Origin: Flavimobilis massiliensis
GTDB lineage: Bacteria > Actinomycetota > Actinomycetes > Actinomycetales > Cellulomonadaceae
DNA length: 64,000 nt
Direction: 5' to 3'
Assembly: GCF_900240335.1 (NCBI RefSeq)
Contig: NZ_LT964979.1
Coordinates: forward strand, 2,926,760-2,990,759
The notes beneath the pieces are model-generated. The model saw only the letters and a list, made by a program, of their open reading frames with translations, did not search any database and was not told where the DNA came from. The position numbers and the translations under genes were made by a program. Every line of letters begins with the position of its first letter. Position 1 is the stretch's first letter. Below are positions 16,854 through 31,819 of the stretch, one piece after another.

Positions 16854-17755
16854 GCGTGGAGCCCACATTCTGTCTTGTCGAGCCCGGCCCAGCGGCCGGA
16901 GCGCGGGTCCTCGCCGGGGGCGACCCGGCGGGTGCACGGTGCGCAGCCGATCGACGGGTAACCGTCGTCGAGCAGCGGGTTGATGAGCACCGCGTGCTTC
17001 GCCGCGTAGGCGAGGAGGTCGTCGAACGACCAGGCGGCGAGAGGGTTGATCTTCACGAGGCGGTTCTTCTCGTCCCACGTGACGAGCGGTGTGCCCGTCC
17101 GGGTGGGGGCCTCGTCGCGGCGGACGCCCGTCACCCAGGCCTCGTAGCCGCCGAGGGCGGCGTGGAGTGGGGCGACCTTGCGGAGCGCGCAGCACAGTCC
17201 GGGGTCCCGCTCGTGGAGGCGCGGTCCGTACTGGGCGTCCTGCTCGGCGACGGACTGCGCCGCGGCGACGTCGACGACCGTGATGGGCATGCTGCCCGCG
17301 GCGGCGTCGCGCGTGCCGAGGGTCTCGGGGAAGTGGTAGCCGGTCTCGAGGAAGAGGACGTCGACCCACGGGGCATGCTGCGCGACGACGTGGGGCAGGA
17401 CGAGGTCTGCCATCGAGCATGCGACGGCGAGGAGGTCGCCGAACGTCTCGGATGCCCAGGCGGCGACCTCGTCGGCGGTCGCCTCGGGGCCGTCGGCGGG
17501 GGAGAGCAGGGCGGCGCCCTCGGCGGCGAGCCGCCTGAGCTCGTCGTCGCTGCGTCGTCGGGTGCCGCGGAGGGCGCGGGCGGCTGCGTGCGCGGCGCGC
17601 GCCTGCTCGTGCTCGGCCGCGCGGGCTCGGCCTGCGGCACCCAACGCTGCGAGGTCACCGGTACGTCCCTGCGCGACGACGCCAGGTCCCGTGCCCGTGA
17701 CGGCGACGCCGCGCGGGGCGCGGCCGAAGGGCCCGGGGAGGTCGACGGTGCTCAC
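16850..17755 (-). CDS. cysH: Adenylyl-sulfate (APS/PAPS) reductase CysH
   Basis: 301 aa. It has a PAPS-reductase core with VDVLFLETGYHFPET and WVTGVRRDEAPTR, and the cysteine pairs LCCALRK and IGCAPCTR that coordinate a [4Fe-4S] cluster in bacterial APS reductases, plus the redox-active C-terminal ECGLH. These features favour APS as substrate. The N-terminus is about 90 residues longer than usual and Ala/Arg-rich. The start overlaps the sir stop by 4 bases. Confidence 0.92.
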   Translation of the reverse strand: MSTVDLPGPFGRAPRGVAVTGTGPGVVAQGRTGDLAALGAAGRARAAEHEQARAAHAAARALRGTRRRSDDELRRLAAEGAALLSPADGPEATADEVAAWASETFGDLLAVACSMADLVLPHVVAQHAPWVDVLFLETGYHFPETLGTRDAAAGSMPITVVDVAAAQSVAEQDAQYGPRLHERDPGLCCALRKVAPLHAALGGYEAWVTGVRRDEAPTRTGTPLVTWDEKNRLVKINPLAAWSFDDLLAYAAKHAVLINPLLDDGYPSIGCAPCTRRVAPGEDPRSGRWAGLDKTECGLHA

Positions 17756-19479
17756 TGGAGCACCTCGTCGTCGACGCGCAGCGCCCAGTCGGCGAACGTC
17801 TCGTCGCCCACGTGCTCGTCGTCGTAGCGGCGCACGACGCGCTCGACGTAGTCAGCGACGCCGTCGGCCGTGATCTTGAGCCCGCGGACGGTGCGCCCGA
17901 GGCCGCCCTCGTCGCGTTCGTGCCCCTGGAGCCCGCCGCCGAGGTGCACCTGGAACCCGGGGACCTGCTCGCCGTCGTCGTTCGTGACGAGCTGGCCCTT
18001 GAGGCCGATGTCGCCGACCTGCGTGCGGGCGCACGCGTTGGGGCAGCCGTTGATGTTGAGGAGGATCGGGGCGCGGTCGCCGCGGTCGAGCCGTGCCTCG
18101 AGCGCGTCGACGGTCGCGCGGGCCGTCGCCTTGGTCTCGACGATCGCGAGCTTGCAGTACTCGATGCCGGTGCACGCGATCGTGTCGCGGCGCCACGGGC
18201 TCGCGTGCGTCTCGAGCCCGGTCGCGCGTAGCCCGTCGACCAGCGCGTCGACCTGCCCGCGGGGGACGTCGAGCACGAGGAGCTTCTGGTGGGGCGTGAG
18301 CCGGACGCGTGCGGAGCCTGCGGCCTCGGCGAGCCGGGCGACCTCGAGGAGGGTCTCGCCCGAGACGCGTCCCGCATAGGGAGCTGCGCCGACGTAGAAG
18401 CGTCCGTCCTTCTGCTCGTGGACACCGATGTGGTCGCCGGGGCGCGGGGCCGGGGCGGGGGCGGGGCCGTCGGCGAGCGCGTGGCCGAGGTACTCGGTCT
18501 CGAGGATGTCCCGGAACTTGGCGGGCCCCCAGTCGGCCATGAGGAACTTCAGGCGTGCCTTGTTGCGCAGGCGGCGGAAGCCGTAGTCGCGGAAGATCGA
18601 GGTGACGCCGACCCAGACGTCGAGCACCTGCTCCTCGGTGACGAACGCTCCGAGGCGTTCGGCGAGGCGGGGCTGGGCGGAGAGACCTCCTCCGACCCAG
18701 AGGTCGTAGCCGGGGCCGAGCTCGGGGTGGACGACGCCGACGAACGCGACGTCGTTGATCTCGTGGAGGACGTCGAGGCTGGGGTGCCCGGTGAGGGCGG
18801 TCTTGTACTTGCGCGGGAGGTTCGAGAAGGCGGGGTCGCCGATGTAGCGCTCGGCGATCGCTCGGATCGCGGGGGTCGGGTCGAGGATCTCGTCCTTGGC
18901 GACGCCGGCGACGGGGCTGCCGAGGATGACGCGGGGGACGTCGCCGCACGCCTCGGTCGTGTGGAGCCCGACGGCTTCGAGGCGTCGCCAGATCTCGGGG
19001 ACGTCGCGGACGTCGACCCAGTGGAGCTGGATGTTGTGGCGGTCGGTGATGTCGGCGGTGTCGCGCGCGAAGTCGACGGAGATCTGGCCGATGACGCGCA
19101 GCTGCTCGGTCGTGAGGGCGCCGCCGTCGACGCGCACGCGCATCATGAAGAACTCGTCCTCGAGCTCGTGCGGCTCGAGCTGGGCGGTGCGGCCGCCGTC
19201 GATGCCGGGACGGCGCTGGGTGTAGAGGCCCCACCAGCGGAAGCGTCCGTGGAGGTCCTCCTTGGGGATCGACTCGAAGCCGCCGGCGGCGTAGATCGTC
19301 TCGATGCGCTCGCGGACGTTGAGGCCGTCGTCGGCCTGCTTGAGGACCTCGTTGGCGTTGAGGGGCTCGGTGCCGTCGATCTTCCACTGGCCCTGGGGCC
19401 GGGTGGAGCGGGAGGGCTTGGCGACGCCGCGCGAGGCGCGAGGCGTCGCCTCGGCGTTGCCGGGTGCGGTCGTGGTCAT
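17752..19479 (-). CDS. sir: Ferredoxin-type sulfite/nitrite reductase
   Basis: 575 aa, with two ferrodoxin-reductase half domains and siroheme/[4Fe-4S]-binding cysteines (TEACGDVPR; ACTGIEYCKLA; NINGCPNACARTQ). It is the first gene of the minus-strand cysteine operon, so sulfite reduction to sulfide is its likely role; nitrite reductase members look similar. A promoter-like pair lies about 40 bases upstream of the ATG. Confidence 0.9.
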   Translation of the reverse strand: MTTTAPGNAEATPRASRGVAKPSRSTRPQGQWKIDGTEPLNANEVLKQADDGLNVRERIETIYAAGGFESIPKEDLHGRFRWWGLYTQRRPGIDGGRTAQLEPHELEDEFFMMRVRVDGGALTTEQLRVIGQISVDFARDTADITDRHNIQLHWVDVRDVPEIWRRLEAVGLHTTEACGDVPRVILGSPVAGVAKDEILDPTPAIRAIAERYIGDPAFSNLPRKYKTALTGHPSLDVLHEINDVAFVGVVHPELGPGYDLWVGGGLSAQPRLAERLGAFVTEEQVLDVWVGVTSIFRDYGFRRLRNKARLKFLMADWGPAKFRDILETEYLGHALADGPAPAPAPRPGDHIGVHEQKDGRFYVGAAPYAGRVSGETLLEVARLAEAAGSARVRLTPHQKLLVLDVPRGQVDALVDGLRATGLETHASPWRRDTIACTGIEYCKLAIVETKATARATVDALEARLDRGDRAPILLNINGCPNACARTQVGDIGLKGQLVTNDDGEQVPGFQVHLGGGLQGHERDEGGLGRTVRGLKITADGVADYVERVVRRYDDEHVGDETFADWALRVDDEVLQ

Positions 19480-19515
19480 GGTGTCCCCTCGGTCGGTGCG
19501 TGGTGCGTGATCCAG

Positions 19516-19544
19516 AACCTAGGAAGTGAGGACCCCCGGAACAA
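19516..19544 (-). promoter_or_regulatory. Sigma70-type promoter of the sulfate reduction operon (predicted)
   Basis: On the minus strand TTGTTC and TAGGTT are separated by 17 bases, about 35 bases before the sir start codon. No clear operator is visible next to it. Confidence 0.4.
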
Positions 19545-19728
19545 CCCGTCCCGCCATCCGGGACGACTTGATCTGGCGCCCCGTCACCCCGGGCAGTCCC
19601 GGCCCTGTCTCGCGATCAGGTACGGCGGGGGTTCCGGAGGTAGTGGGGTCGTAGGGTTGCCGGGTGACGGACGGCAGGGTGACGGCAGACATCGGGTGCG
19701 CGCCTGCGCACGCCCATGAGGAGGACGT

Positions 19729-20865
19729 ATGGGCCTGAGCCCGCTCACCGGCATCGACTTCCCGTGGGACCTCCTCGAGCCCGCGAAGGCTCGTGCGGCA
19801 GCGCACCCGGACGGGATTGTCGACCTCTCGGTCGGCACGCCGGTCGACGCGACCCCGGACGTCGTGCGCCGCGCGCTCGAGTCCGCGTCGGACGCACACG
19901 GCTACCCGCTCACGGCGGGCACCCCGGCGCTGCGTGCCGCGATCGCGGGCTGGTTCGCGCGCCGTCGAGGCGTCGAGATCACGCCCGACGCGACCCTGCC
20001 GACCGTCGGCTCCAAGGAGCTCGTCGGCCTCCTGCCGTCGATGCTCGGCCTCGGAGCGGGCGACACCGTCGTCCATCCGGCCGTCGCCTACCCGACGTAC
20101 GAGGTCGGAGCGCGGCTCGCGGGCGCGTCCGCCCTCGCGACGGACGACGTGCGCGAATGGGACGGACGCGAGGGCATGCGGCTCGTCTGGGTGAACTCGC
20201 CGGGCAACCCGCACGGCCGCGTCGCTGACGTCGCCGAGCTGCGCGCGGTCGTCGAGGCTGCCCGACGCACGGGCGCGGTCGTCGTCTCGGACGAGTGCTA
20301 CGCCGAGCTCGGTTGGGGACCCGGCGCCCACGACCCGCGGTCGGTGCCGAGCCTGCTCGACCCGCGCGTGTGCGGGGGCGACCACACGGGCCTGCTCGTC
20401 ACGTACTCGTTGTCGAAGCAGTCGAGCATGGCGGGCTACCGTGCGGCGTTCGTCGCGGGAGATCCGGCGCTCGTCGGGGAGCTGCTCGCGCTGCGCAAGC
20501 AGCTCGGGCTCATCGTCCCGGCTCCGGTCCAGGCGGCGATGGTCGCGGCGCTCGATGACGACGGGCACGTCGCGGCGCAGCGCGAGCGGTACCGGGCGCG
20601 GCGTGACCTTCTTGGCGGAGCCTTGGCGACGGCCGGGTTCGTCGTCGACCACTCCGAGGCGGGGCTTTACCTCTGGGCGCGCCCGGTCGGTGAGCCCGTC
20701 GACTGCTGGGTCACGGTCGAGCGCCTCGCGGGGCTCGGGCTGCTCGTCGCCCCGGGGGCGTTCTACGGGCCCGCGGGAGCGGGTCACGTGCGGGTCGCGC
20801 TCACGGTGAGCGACGAGCGCGCGGCCGCTGCTGCGACCCGTCTCCGGGCGCTCGCCGGAGCATGA
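19729..20865 (+). CDS. dapC: Succinyldiaminopimelate transaminase DapC
   Basis: 378 aa, PLP fold-type I aminotransferase. Its motifs are YPLTAGTPALRAAIAGW, NSPGNPHGRV, VVSDECYAELGW and the Schiff-base region YSLSKQSSMAGYRAAFVAGD. GAGGAGG precedes the ATG. It makes N-succinyl-LL-2,6-diaminopimelate in the lysine/peptidoglycan pathway. In many actinobacteria it directly follows fdxA; here the sulfur cluster lies between them. Confidence 0.88.
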   Translation: MGLSPLTGIDFPWDLLEPAKARAAAHPDGIVDLSVGTPVDATPDVVRRALESASDAHGYPLTAGTPALRAAIAGWFARRRGVEITPDATLPTVGSKELVGLLPSMLGLGAGDTVVHPAVAYPTYEVGARLAGASALATDDVREWDGREGMRLVWVNSPGNPHGRVADVAELRAVVEAARRTGAVVVSDECYAELGWGPGAHDPRSVPSLLDPRVCGGDHTGLLVTYSLSKQSSMAGYRAAFVAGDPALVGELLALRKQLGLIVPAPVQAAMVAALDDDGHVAAQRERYRARRDLLGGALATAGFVVDHSEAGLYLWARPVGEPVDCWVTVERLAGLGLLVAPGAFYGPAGAGHVRVALTVSDERAAAAATRLRALAGA

Positions 20866-20896
20866 CCCCGCAGGTTGGGACGTTCGTCCCAGGTTT

Positions 20897-20912
20897 TGTG
20901 ACGCTCATCACC
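20897..20912. promoter_or_regulatory. Crp/GlxR-like operator upstream of gltA
   Basis: TGTGACGCTCATCACC matches the TGTGA-N6-TCACA consensus in all but the last base. It lies about 210 bases before the gltA start. GlxR is known to bind the gltA promoter in Corynebacterium glutamicum; the role here is inferred. Confidence 0.6.
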
Positions 20913-21123
20913 TGATTCTGACCCGCAGATGACCCGTGAGGATTGGTCCGCGGCCGCTCCCCGCGGGTACCGTCGACCCAGACGGTCGACGCAGCCCGCC
21001 GAAGATGGGGTTCCCAGGTCCGCAGCGCGGACCTCCGCACCCGCGGACGCTTCCGGGAGGTCGTCGACGCTCACGGACGAAAGCGGCCGCAGCCCCCGGG
21101 CCACGGCCCCAAGGAAGGACACC

Positions 21124-22422
<1,299 letters not shown>

Positions 22423-22440
22423 CACTCACGTCCGACGCAC

Positions 22441-22472
22441 GGGCGCGGGACTGCCACGGCAGTCCCGCGCCC
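22441..22472 (+). terminator. Rho-independent-type terminator after gltA
   Basis: A perfect 15-bp inverted repeat (GGGCGCGGGACTGCC and its complement) with a 2-base centre, followed by a T-containing stretch. It lies 18 bases after the gltA stop. Confidence 0.8.
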
Positions 22473-22531
22473 GTTGTCGTGTTGTGCCCTCCCAGGGCCC
22501 ACGCTCCCGGGTCGAAGCGCCCGGGACGACG

Positions 22532-22560
22532 AAGGCCCCGGAGCGATGCTCCGGGGCCTT
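22532..22560 (-). terminator. Hairpin terminator after the bL37 gene
   Basis: AAGGCCCCGGAGC and its exact complement around GAT. It lies just downstream (on the minus strand) of the bL37 stop and probably also backs up the gltA terminator. Confidence 0.7.
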
Positions 22561-22595
22561 GCGTGTGCCGTTCTCCGGCCGCTCCGAGCGGATGC

Positions 22596-22670
22596 TCAGG
22601 CGTTGGGGCGCTTGCCGTGGTTGGCGGCGCTGCCCTTGCGGCTGCGACGCTTGCGTCCGCGCTTGCTCAT
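22596..22670 (-). CDS. 50S ribosomal protein bL37 (24 aa)
   Basis: A 25-codon gene: MSKRGRKRRSRKGSAANHGK then RPNA. Length and sequence match the tiny Arg/Lys-rich protein seen in actinobacterial large ribosomal subunits (bL37), including the ANHGKRPN end. The start is preceded by TTGGAGTCACC, a usable ribosome-binding site, and a hairpin terminator follows. Longer frames upstream of the ATG are antisense to pilT and are not real. Confidence 0.8.
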   Translation of the reverse strand: MSKRGRKRRSRKGSAANHGKRPNA

Positions 22671-22803
22671 GGTGACTCCAAGTCCTCGTGTCGTGCTGGC
22701 CGTCGTCCATCGTCCCACACCGGCGGCGGTGCGTGCGAACCTGTCCGCCACCCCGGGGCACGGAGGCTCAAGTCGGACGCTCCTGAGGCCGATACTGTCT
22801 AGC

Positions 22804-23889
22804 GTGAACGCCACGCCGCAGTCCGTCATCCCGTTGCTCCACGCCGTCGTGAAGGCCGAGGCGTCGGACCTCCACGTCAAGGTCGGCTCCGCGCCGCGCG
22901 TGCGTGTCGACGGTCGCCTCCGGCGCCTCCAGGTGCCCGTGCTCACGCCGATGGACACGGACCACATGCTCTCGCAGGTCCTGCCGTCGGACCTCGTCGA
23001 CCAGTTCGAGCGGACGCACGAGGCGGACTTCGCGTACTCGGTCGCGGGCGTCGGCCGATTCCGCGTCAACGCCTACCAGGCGCGCGGGACGACGGCAATG
23101 GTGTTCCGTCTCGTCGGCATGGGCACGTCAAGCCTCGCCGAGCTCGGCGTCCCGGGGATCGTCGGGGACCTTGCGCTCGAGCCGCGCGGCCTCGTGCTCG
23201 TCACCGGCCCGACGGGTGCGGGCAAGACGACGACGCTCGCAGCGATGGTCGACCTCATCAACTCTCACCGTGAGGTGAACATCATCACGATCGAGGACCC
23301 GATTGAGGTTCTCCACGAGGACAAGAAGGCGATCATCTCGCAGCGCGAGGTGCGTCAGGACACGAAGGACTTCTCGACGGCGCTGCGTGCCGCGATGCGC
23401 CAGGACCCGGACGTCATCCTCGTCGGTGAGATGCGTGACATCGAGACCGTGCGTGCGGCTCTCCAGGCGGCGGAGACGGGTCACCTCGTGCTCTCGACCC
23501 TCCACACGCTCGACGCGCAGGAGACGGTCAACCGCATCGTCGACTTCTTCCCGCCGTACGAGCAGCTGCAGATCCGTACGGCGCTCTCGCAGATGCTGCG
23601 TGGCATCGTCTCGCAGCGCCTCGTGCGGACGGTCGACGACAGCCGCTGCCCGTCGGTCGAGGTCATGGTCAACACGGGGCGCACGGCCGACGCGATCGTC
23701 AACCCGCTCGACAACCCGCCGCTCGCGGACCTCATCGCGGAAGGCGGCTATTACAAGATGCAGACGTTCGACCAGCACCTGTGCGAGCTCGTGGTCTCGG
23801 GTCGCATCACATACGACGAGGCGATCGGCTCGTCGTCGAACCCGCAGGACCTCACCCTGTCGCTGCGTGGTCTGGGCGTCGAGGTCTGA
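22804..23889 (+). CDS. pilT: PilT-type twitching motility ATPase
   Basis: 361 aa. An N-terminal PAS-like half (ASDLHVKVGSAPRVRVDGRL) is followed by the RecA-like secretion ATPase core: GPTGAGKTTTLAAMVDLIN, TIEDPIEVLH, DPDVILVGEMRDIETVRAAL with the Asp box, and STLHTLDAQETVNRIVDFFP. It powers type IV pilus retraction. The GTG at 22804 gives the standard N-terminus. No other pilus genes are in the window; isolated pilT genes are common in actinobacteria. Confidence 0.9.
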   Translation: MNATPQSVIPLLHAVVKAEASDLHVKVGSAPRVRVDGRLRRLQVPVLTPMDTDHMLSQVLPSDLVDQFERTHEADFAYSVAGVGRFRVNAYQARGTTAMVFRLVGMGTSSLAELGVPGIVGDLALEPRGLVLVTGPTGAGKTTTLAAMVDLINSHREVNIITIEDPIEVLHEDKKAIISQREVRQDTKDFSTALRAAMRQDPDVILVGEMRDIETVRAALQAAETGHLVLSTLHTLDAQETVNRIVDFFPPYEQLQIRTALSQMLRGIVSQRLVRTVDDSRCPSVEVMVNTGRTADAIVNPLDNPPLADLIAEGGYYKMQTFDQHLCELVVSGRITYDEAIGSSSNPQDLTLSLRGLGVEV

Positions 23890-23910
23890 TCGTCCGTCAC
23901 CGTCGTGCAG

Positions 23911-23940
23911 CGAGGCCCCGTCCGGACGGACGGGGCCTCG
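23911..23940. terminator. Bidirectional terminator between pilT and the convergent GDSL-like gene
   Basis: A perfect 13-bp stem (CGAGGCCCCGTCC) with a 4-base loop, lying between two convergent genes. Confidence 0.75.
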
Positions 23941-23965
23941 CAGCAAAACCGGGGGTTCGCGGAGC

Positions 23966-24565
23966 TTACGCGTCGGGGTCGGCGAGGCCGAGCCAGTGGT
24001 GCCAGCCCGAGTGGAGGACGAGCCACGCCATGAGGCCGTAGCCGGCCTGCTGGGGGAGGTCGTCGCCGCGGCCGGCGAGGTCGGCATGCCACTGGTCGTG
24101 GTTGACGAGGGGCGTGAACGTCTCGACGTACGGGACGCGTCGGCGCTGCGCGACGTCGCCGTAGGCGCGTGAGAGGTCGGCGAGGCGCTCGCCGTCGTCG
24201 TGCGTCCCGGGCGGGGGCCCGACGACGAGCGTGCGCAGGTGCCGCGCCTCGGCGACGTCGAGGATGTTCGCGAGGTTGAGCCGTGAGCGGGCGACGGAGA
24301 GCCCGGCGGTGAGGTCGTGCCGTCCGAGGGCGACGACGAGCCGCTGGTCGACGTCGGGATCGGTCGTGAGCCGGGGCTCGGTCTCGGCCTCCCAGCGTGC
24401 GGACAGGGTGGTCGACGTCTCGCCGGGGACGGCGAGGACGTAGTGCTCGACGTCGACCTCCGTCGTGCGGGCGACGACGCGTCCGACCCAGCCGAGGGCT
24501 CGGGGGTCGCCGACACCGGCGGCGAGCTCGTCGCCGACGACGACGATGCGCAGCTTCCTGGTCAC
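23966..24565 (-). CDS. SGNH/GDSL-like hydrolase with Glu at the nucleophile position
   Basis: 199 aa, with a flavodoxin-like SGNH pattern: VVVGDELAAGVGDPRALGWVGRVVART, then VALGRHDL and VVGPPP, and a C-terminal WHADLAGRGDDLPQQAGYGLMAWLVLHSGWHHWLG. The block I motif reads GDEL instead of GDSL, so the usual serine nucleophile is absent at that place. It may be inactive as an esterase or use another residue. GTG start; a 77-base gap separates it from the upstream aldo/keto reductase. Confidence 0.65.
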   Translation of the reverse strand: MTRKLRIVVVGDELAAGVGDPRALGWVGRVVARTTEVDVEHYVLAVPGETSTTLSARWEAETEPRLTTDPDVDQRLVVALGRHDLTAGLSVARSRLNLANILDVAEARHLRTLVVGPPPGTHDDGERLADLSRAYGDVAQRRRVPYVETFTPLVNHDQWHADLAGRGDDLPQQAGYGLMAWLVLHSGWHHWLGLADPDA

Positions 24566-24642
24566 GTGGGGGCCTCCTCGCAGGTTCGTCCCATCGTCAC
24601 CCGTGGCGTGCGGCGCCGTGGCCGTGACACGCCGCGAGGCGG

Positions 24643-25623
24643 CTACCAGCGCTCGTGCACCGCGGCGCGGATGTCCCGCTCGTAGAGGCGGTGCACCGCG
24701 TCGTCGTACGCCGCGGGGAGAGGCGCTGCTGCGCCCGCCGCGGCGTTCGCGCGTGCCTGCTCGGGGGAGCGCGCGCCCGGGATGACGGTCGTCACGCCGT
24801 CGTGCTGCGCGAGCCATGCGAGGGCCGCCTGGGCGGCCGTGAGGCCCTCGGGGGCGAACGACGCGAGCTCGGCTGCGGCGGCGACGCCCGTCGCGAAGTC
24901 GACGCCCGCGAAGGTCTCGCCGACGTCGAAGGCCTCGCCGTTCCGGTTGAACGTGCGGTGGTCGTCGGCGGCGAACGTCGTCGTCGGCGTGTACCGGTTC
25001 GCGAGCAGGCCCGACGCGGGTGGGACGCGCGCGATGATCGCGACGCCACGCTCGGTCGCGGTCGGCACGACGTCGTCGAACGGCGCGAGCCGGAACGCGT
25101 TGAGGATGATCTGGACGCTCGCGAGCCCGGGGCGCTCGAGCGCCCGCATGGCCTCGGCACGCTTCTCGACGCTCACGCCCCACGACGCGATCGCGCCCTC
25201 GTCGACGAGGGTGCCGAGGGCGTCGAACACCTCGTCGTCCGCGTAGACGGACGTGGGCGGGCAGTGGAGCTGCACGAGCGGCAGGGTGTCGAGCCCGAGG
25301 TTGCGGCGGGACCGGTCCGTCCAGGCGCGAAGGTTCGTGAGTGAGTAGTTCTCGTGGAGCTGCGGCATGCGGCGTCCGGCCTTCGTCGCGACGAAGACGC
25401 CAGCGTCGGGCCGGGCGCGGAGGAACGAGCCGATGATCTGCTCGGAGCGACCGTCGCCGTAGACGTCGGCGGTGTCGAAGAACGTCACCCCTGACTCGAG
25501 CGCCGCGTCGAGGACCGCGTGAGCGTCCTTCTCGTCGACCTCGCCCCAGTCGGCGCCCAGCTGCCACGTGCCGAGGCCGATCGCCGAGACCTGCTGTCCG
25601 TCGCTCCATCGCTTCGTCTGCAT
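24643..25623 (-). CDS. Aldo/keto reductase
   Basis: 326 aa, (alpha/beta)8 barrel. Catalytic residues sit in FFDTADVYGDGRSE (Asp, Tyr) and FVATKAGR (Lys), and the histidine lies in VQLHCPPTSVY. GLGTWQLGADWG at the N-terminus and the NADPH-binding end (TTVIPGARSPEQARANAAA) are typical. The substrate is unknown. Monocistronic or co-transcribed with the GDSL-like gene downstream. Confidence 0.88.
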   Translation of the reverse strand: MQTKRWSDGQQVSAIGLGTWQLGADWGEVDEKDAHAVLDAALESGVTFFDTADVYGDGRSEQIIGSFLRARPDAGVFVATKAGRRMPQLHENYSLTNLRAWTDRSRRNLGLDTLPLVQLHCPPTSVYADDEVFDALGTLVDEGAIASWGVSVEKRAEAMRALERPGLASVQIILNAFRLAPFDDVVPTATERGVAIIARVPPASGLLANRYTPTTTFAADDHRTFNRNGEAFDVGETFAGVDFATGVAAAAELASFAPEGLTAAQAALAWLAQHDGVTTVIPGARSPEQARANAAAGAAAPLPAAYDDAVHRLYERDIRAAVHERW

Positions 25624-25730
25624 GCTGCGAGCCTAGGCCTGACGGCGTGGAGCGAGGACCGAGCACGGGTTGGGGAGGGTCCGGGCCATGCCGACGAGCC
25701 GGACGCCCCGCCCCGCAGTCCTGTGACGTG

Positions 25731-25768
25731 CGGGAGGCCCGCACCCCGGGTGGGGTACGGGCCTCCCG
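25731..25768 (-). terminator. Terminator after kgd
   Basis: An 11-bp perfect stem (CGGGAGGCCCG) encloses a second small inverted repeat. It begins 17 bases beyond the kgd stop on the minus strand. Confidence 0.7.
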
Positions 25769-25784
25769 CGGCGCACGGTCCGCG

Positions 25785-29682
<3,898 letters not shown>

Positions 29683-29909
29683 TTCGCAGATCGCCTCTTC
29701 CACTGCACTGGGTGGTCGTGCTCGCACGGTTCGCGCGTGCACGGCATCGGTCGGGACCACACTACGTGGCGGCGCCTGGGGCGAAGAGGGCTCGCGGGGC
29801 TCGCGGTCAGGCGGACCTGTGGCCGGGGCAAGGTCCGGCCCAAGGGTGGCCCGTCTAGGACCAAGGACTCATCCCTGAGGGCCATCAGTTGGTGAGGTGA
29901 GCGCTGGAG

Positions 29910-29925
29910 TGTGATGCATCTCACA
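29910..29925. promoter_or_regulatory. Perfect Crp/GlxR-like operator upstream of kgd
   Basis: TGTGATGCATCTCACA matches TGTGA-N6-TCACA exactly. It lies about 230 bases before the kgd GTG, in the region between kgd and the ABC permease stop. Apart from this site and a terminator the 356-base gap shows no gene. Confidence 0.65.
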
Positions 29926-30008
29926 TTTCTGGGGCGGCGCTGTGGGCGACCGCTGTCCGCACCTCGGACGCGTGACGCACCGTCCGTCGGGCGAGGAGGG
30001 AGCGCGGC

Positions 30009-30029
30009 GCCCGCCCCCTGGGGGCGGGC
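30009..30029 (-). terminator. GC-rich hairpin after the ABC permease gene
   Basis: GCCCGCCCCC and GGGGGCGGGC face each other around one T, 10 bases past the permease stop on the minus strand. Confidence 0.55.
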
Positions 30030-30038
30030 ACCGCGACC

Positions 30039-30835
30039 TCAGCCGAGGTCGCGCCGGAACGTCGTGAGCCTGCCGGCGACGGTGAGCACGGCCGCGTACC
30101 CGAGGAGGACGAGCGCGCCCTGCCACCACGGCAGGAGCGACCCCGGGCTCATGAGCGAGTAGATCGAGCCCTCGGCGAGAGCGTCGCCCGCAGCTCCCGG
30201 GAGGAACGCTGCGACGCGGCCCCCCGCCTCGCCGAGTCCGGCCGTGAGCCCCATGCGGGCGATGGGCTCGACGAACTGCGTGAACGCGAGAAGGACGACG
30301 AGCGCCGCGACCTGGTTGCTGAGGACCGAGCCGACGCCGACACCGACGAGGGTCCATAGCGTGAGCGCAACCGTCGAGAGCGCGACCGTCCGCCACACGT
30401 CGGGGGAATCGAGCATCGGGTCGCCCCCGCCGAGCGCGATGAGCGCGGCCCCGGCACCGACCGCGGCGAGCGACCCGACGAGCCCGTACGCGAGCCCGAC
30501 GGGGAGTGCGCCGACGTGCTTGGCGACGAGCAGCCGCGTGCGCGACGGGTCGGCGAGGAGTGTCGGGACGATCGTGCGGTGTCGCAGGTCGCCCGTGACG
30601 GCGAGCGTGCCGATGATCGCGGGGAAGACGTAGCCGAGCGTCGTCCCGACCGCGTACACCGCGCGGGCGGTCGCGAGCGGGTCCGAGGCATCGACTCCCG
30701 CGTCCTGCGGGGTCGCGGTGAACGAGAAGCCCATGCCACCCGCGAGGAAGGCCATGTAGCCCGCCATGAGGACGAGCAGGACCCACCACATGCGCGTCGA
30801 GAAGAACTTCGCGACCTCGAGCCGCACCGCGCGCC

Positions 30836-30839
<4 letters not shown>
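30039..30839 (-). CDS. ABC transporter permease (ABC-2 type)
   Basis: 266 aa with six hydrophobic segments and a GDLRHRTIVPTLLADPSRTRLLVAK loop, the signature of ABC-2 permeases of the bacitracin/lantibiotic-export type. The start overlaps the stop of the ATPase gene by 4 bases. Together with that ATPase and the adjacent sensor kinase/response regulator it resembles an envelope-stress or antimicrobial-peptide efflux module; the substrate is unknown. Confidence 0.8.
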
Positions 30840-31786
<947 letters not shown>

Positions 31787-31793
31787 CGTAGTT

Positions 31794-31812
31794 GTTCTAA
31801 CTTCTCTAGAAC
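31794..31812. promoter_or_regulatory. Inverted repeat over the ABC operon promoter
   Basis: GTTCTA and TAGAAC separated by 7 bases, between the kinase stop and the ATPase start. On the minus strand TAGAAC could serve as -10 with CTGACC as -35 at 18-base spacing, placing the operator on the promoter. A repressor binding it is not encoded next door. Confidence 0.5.
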
Positions 31813-31819
31813 AAGAGGG

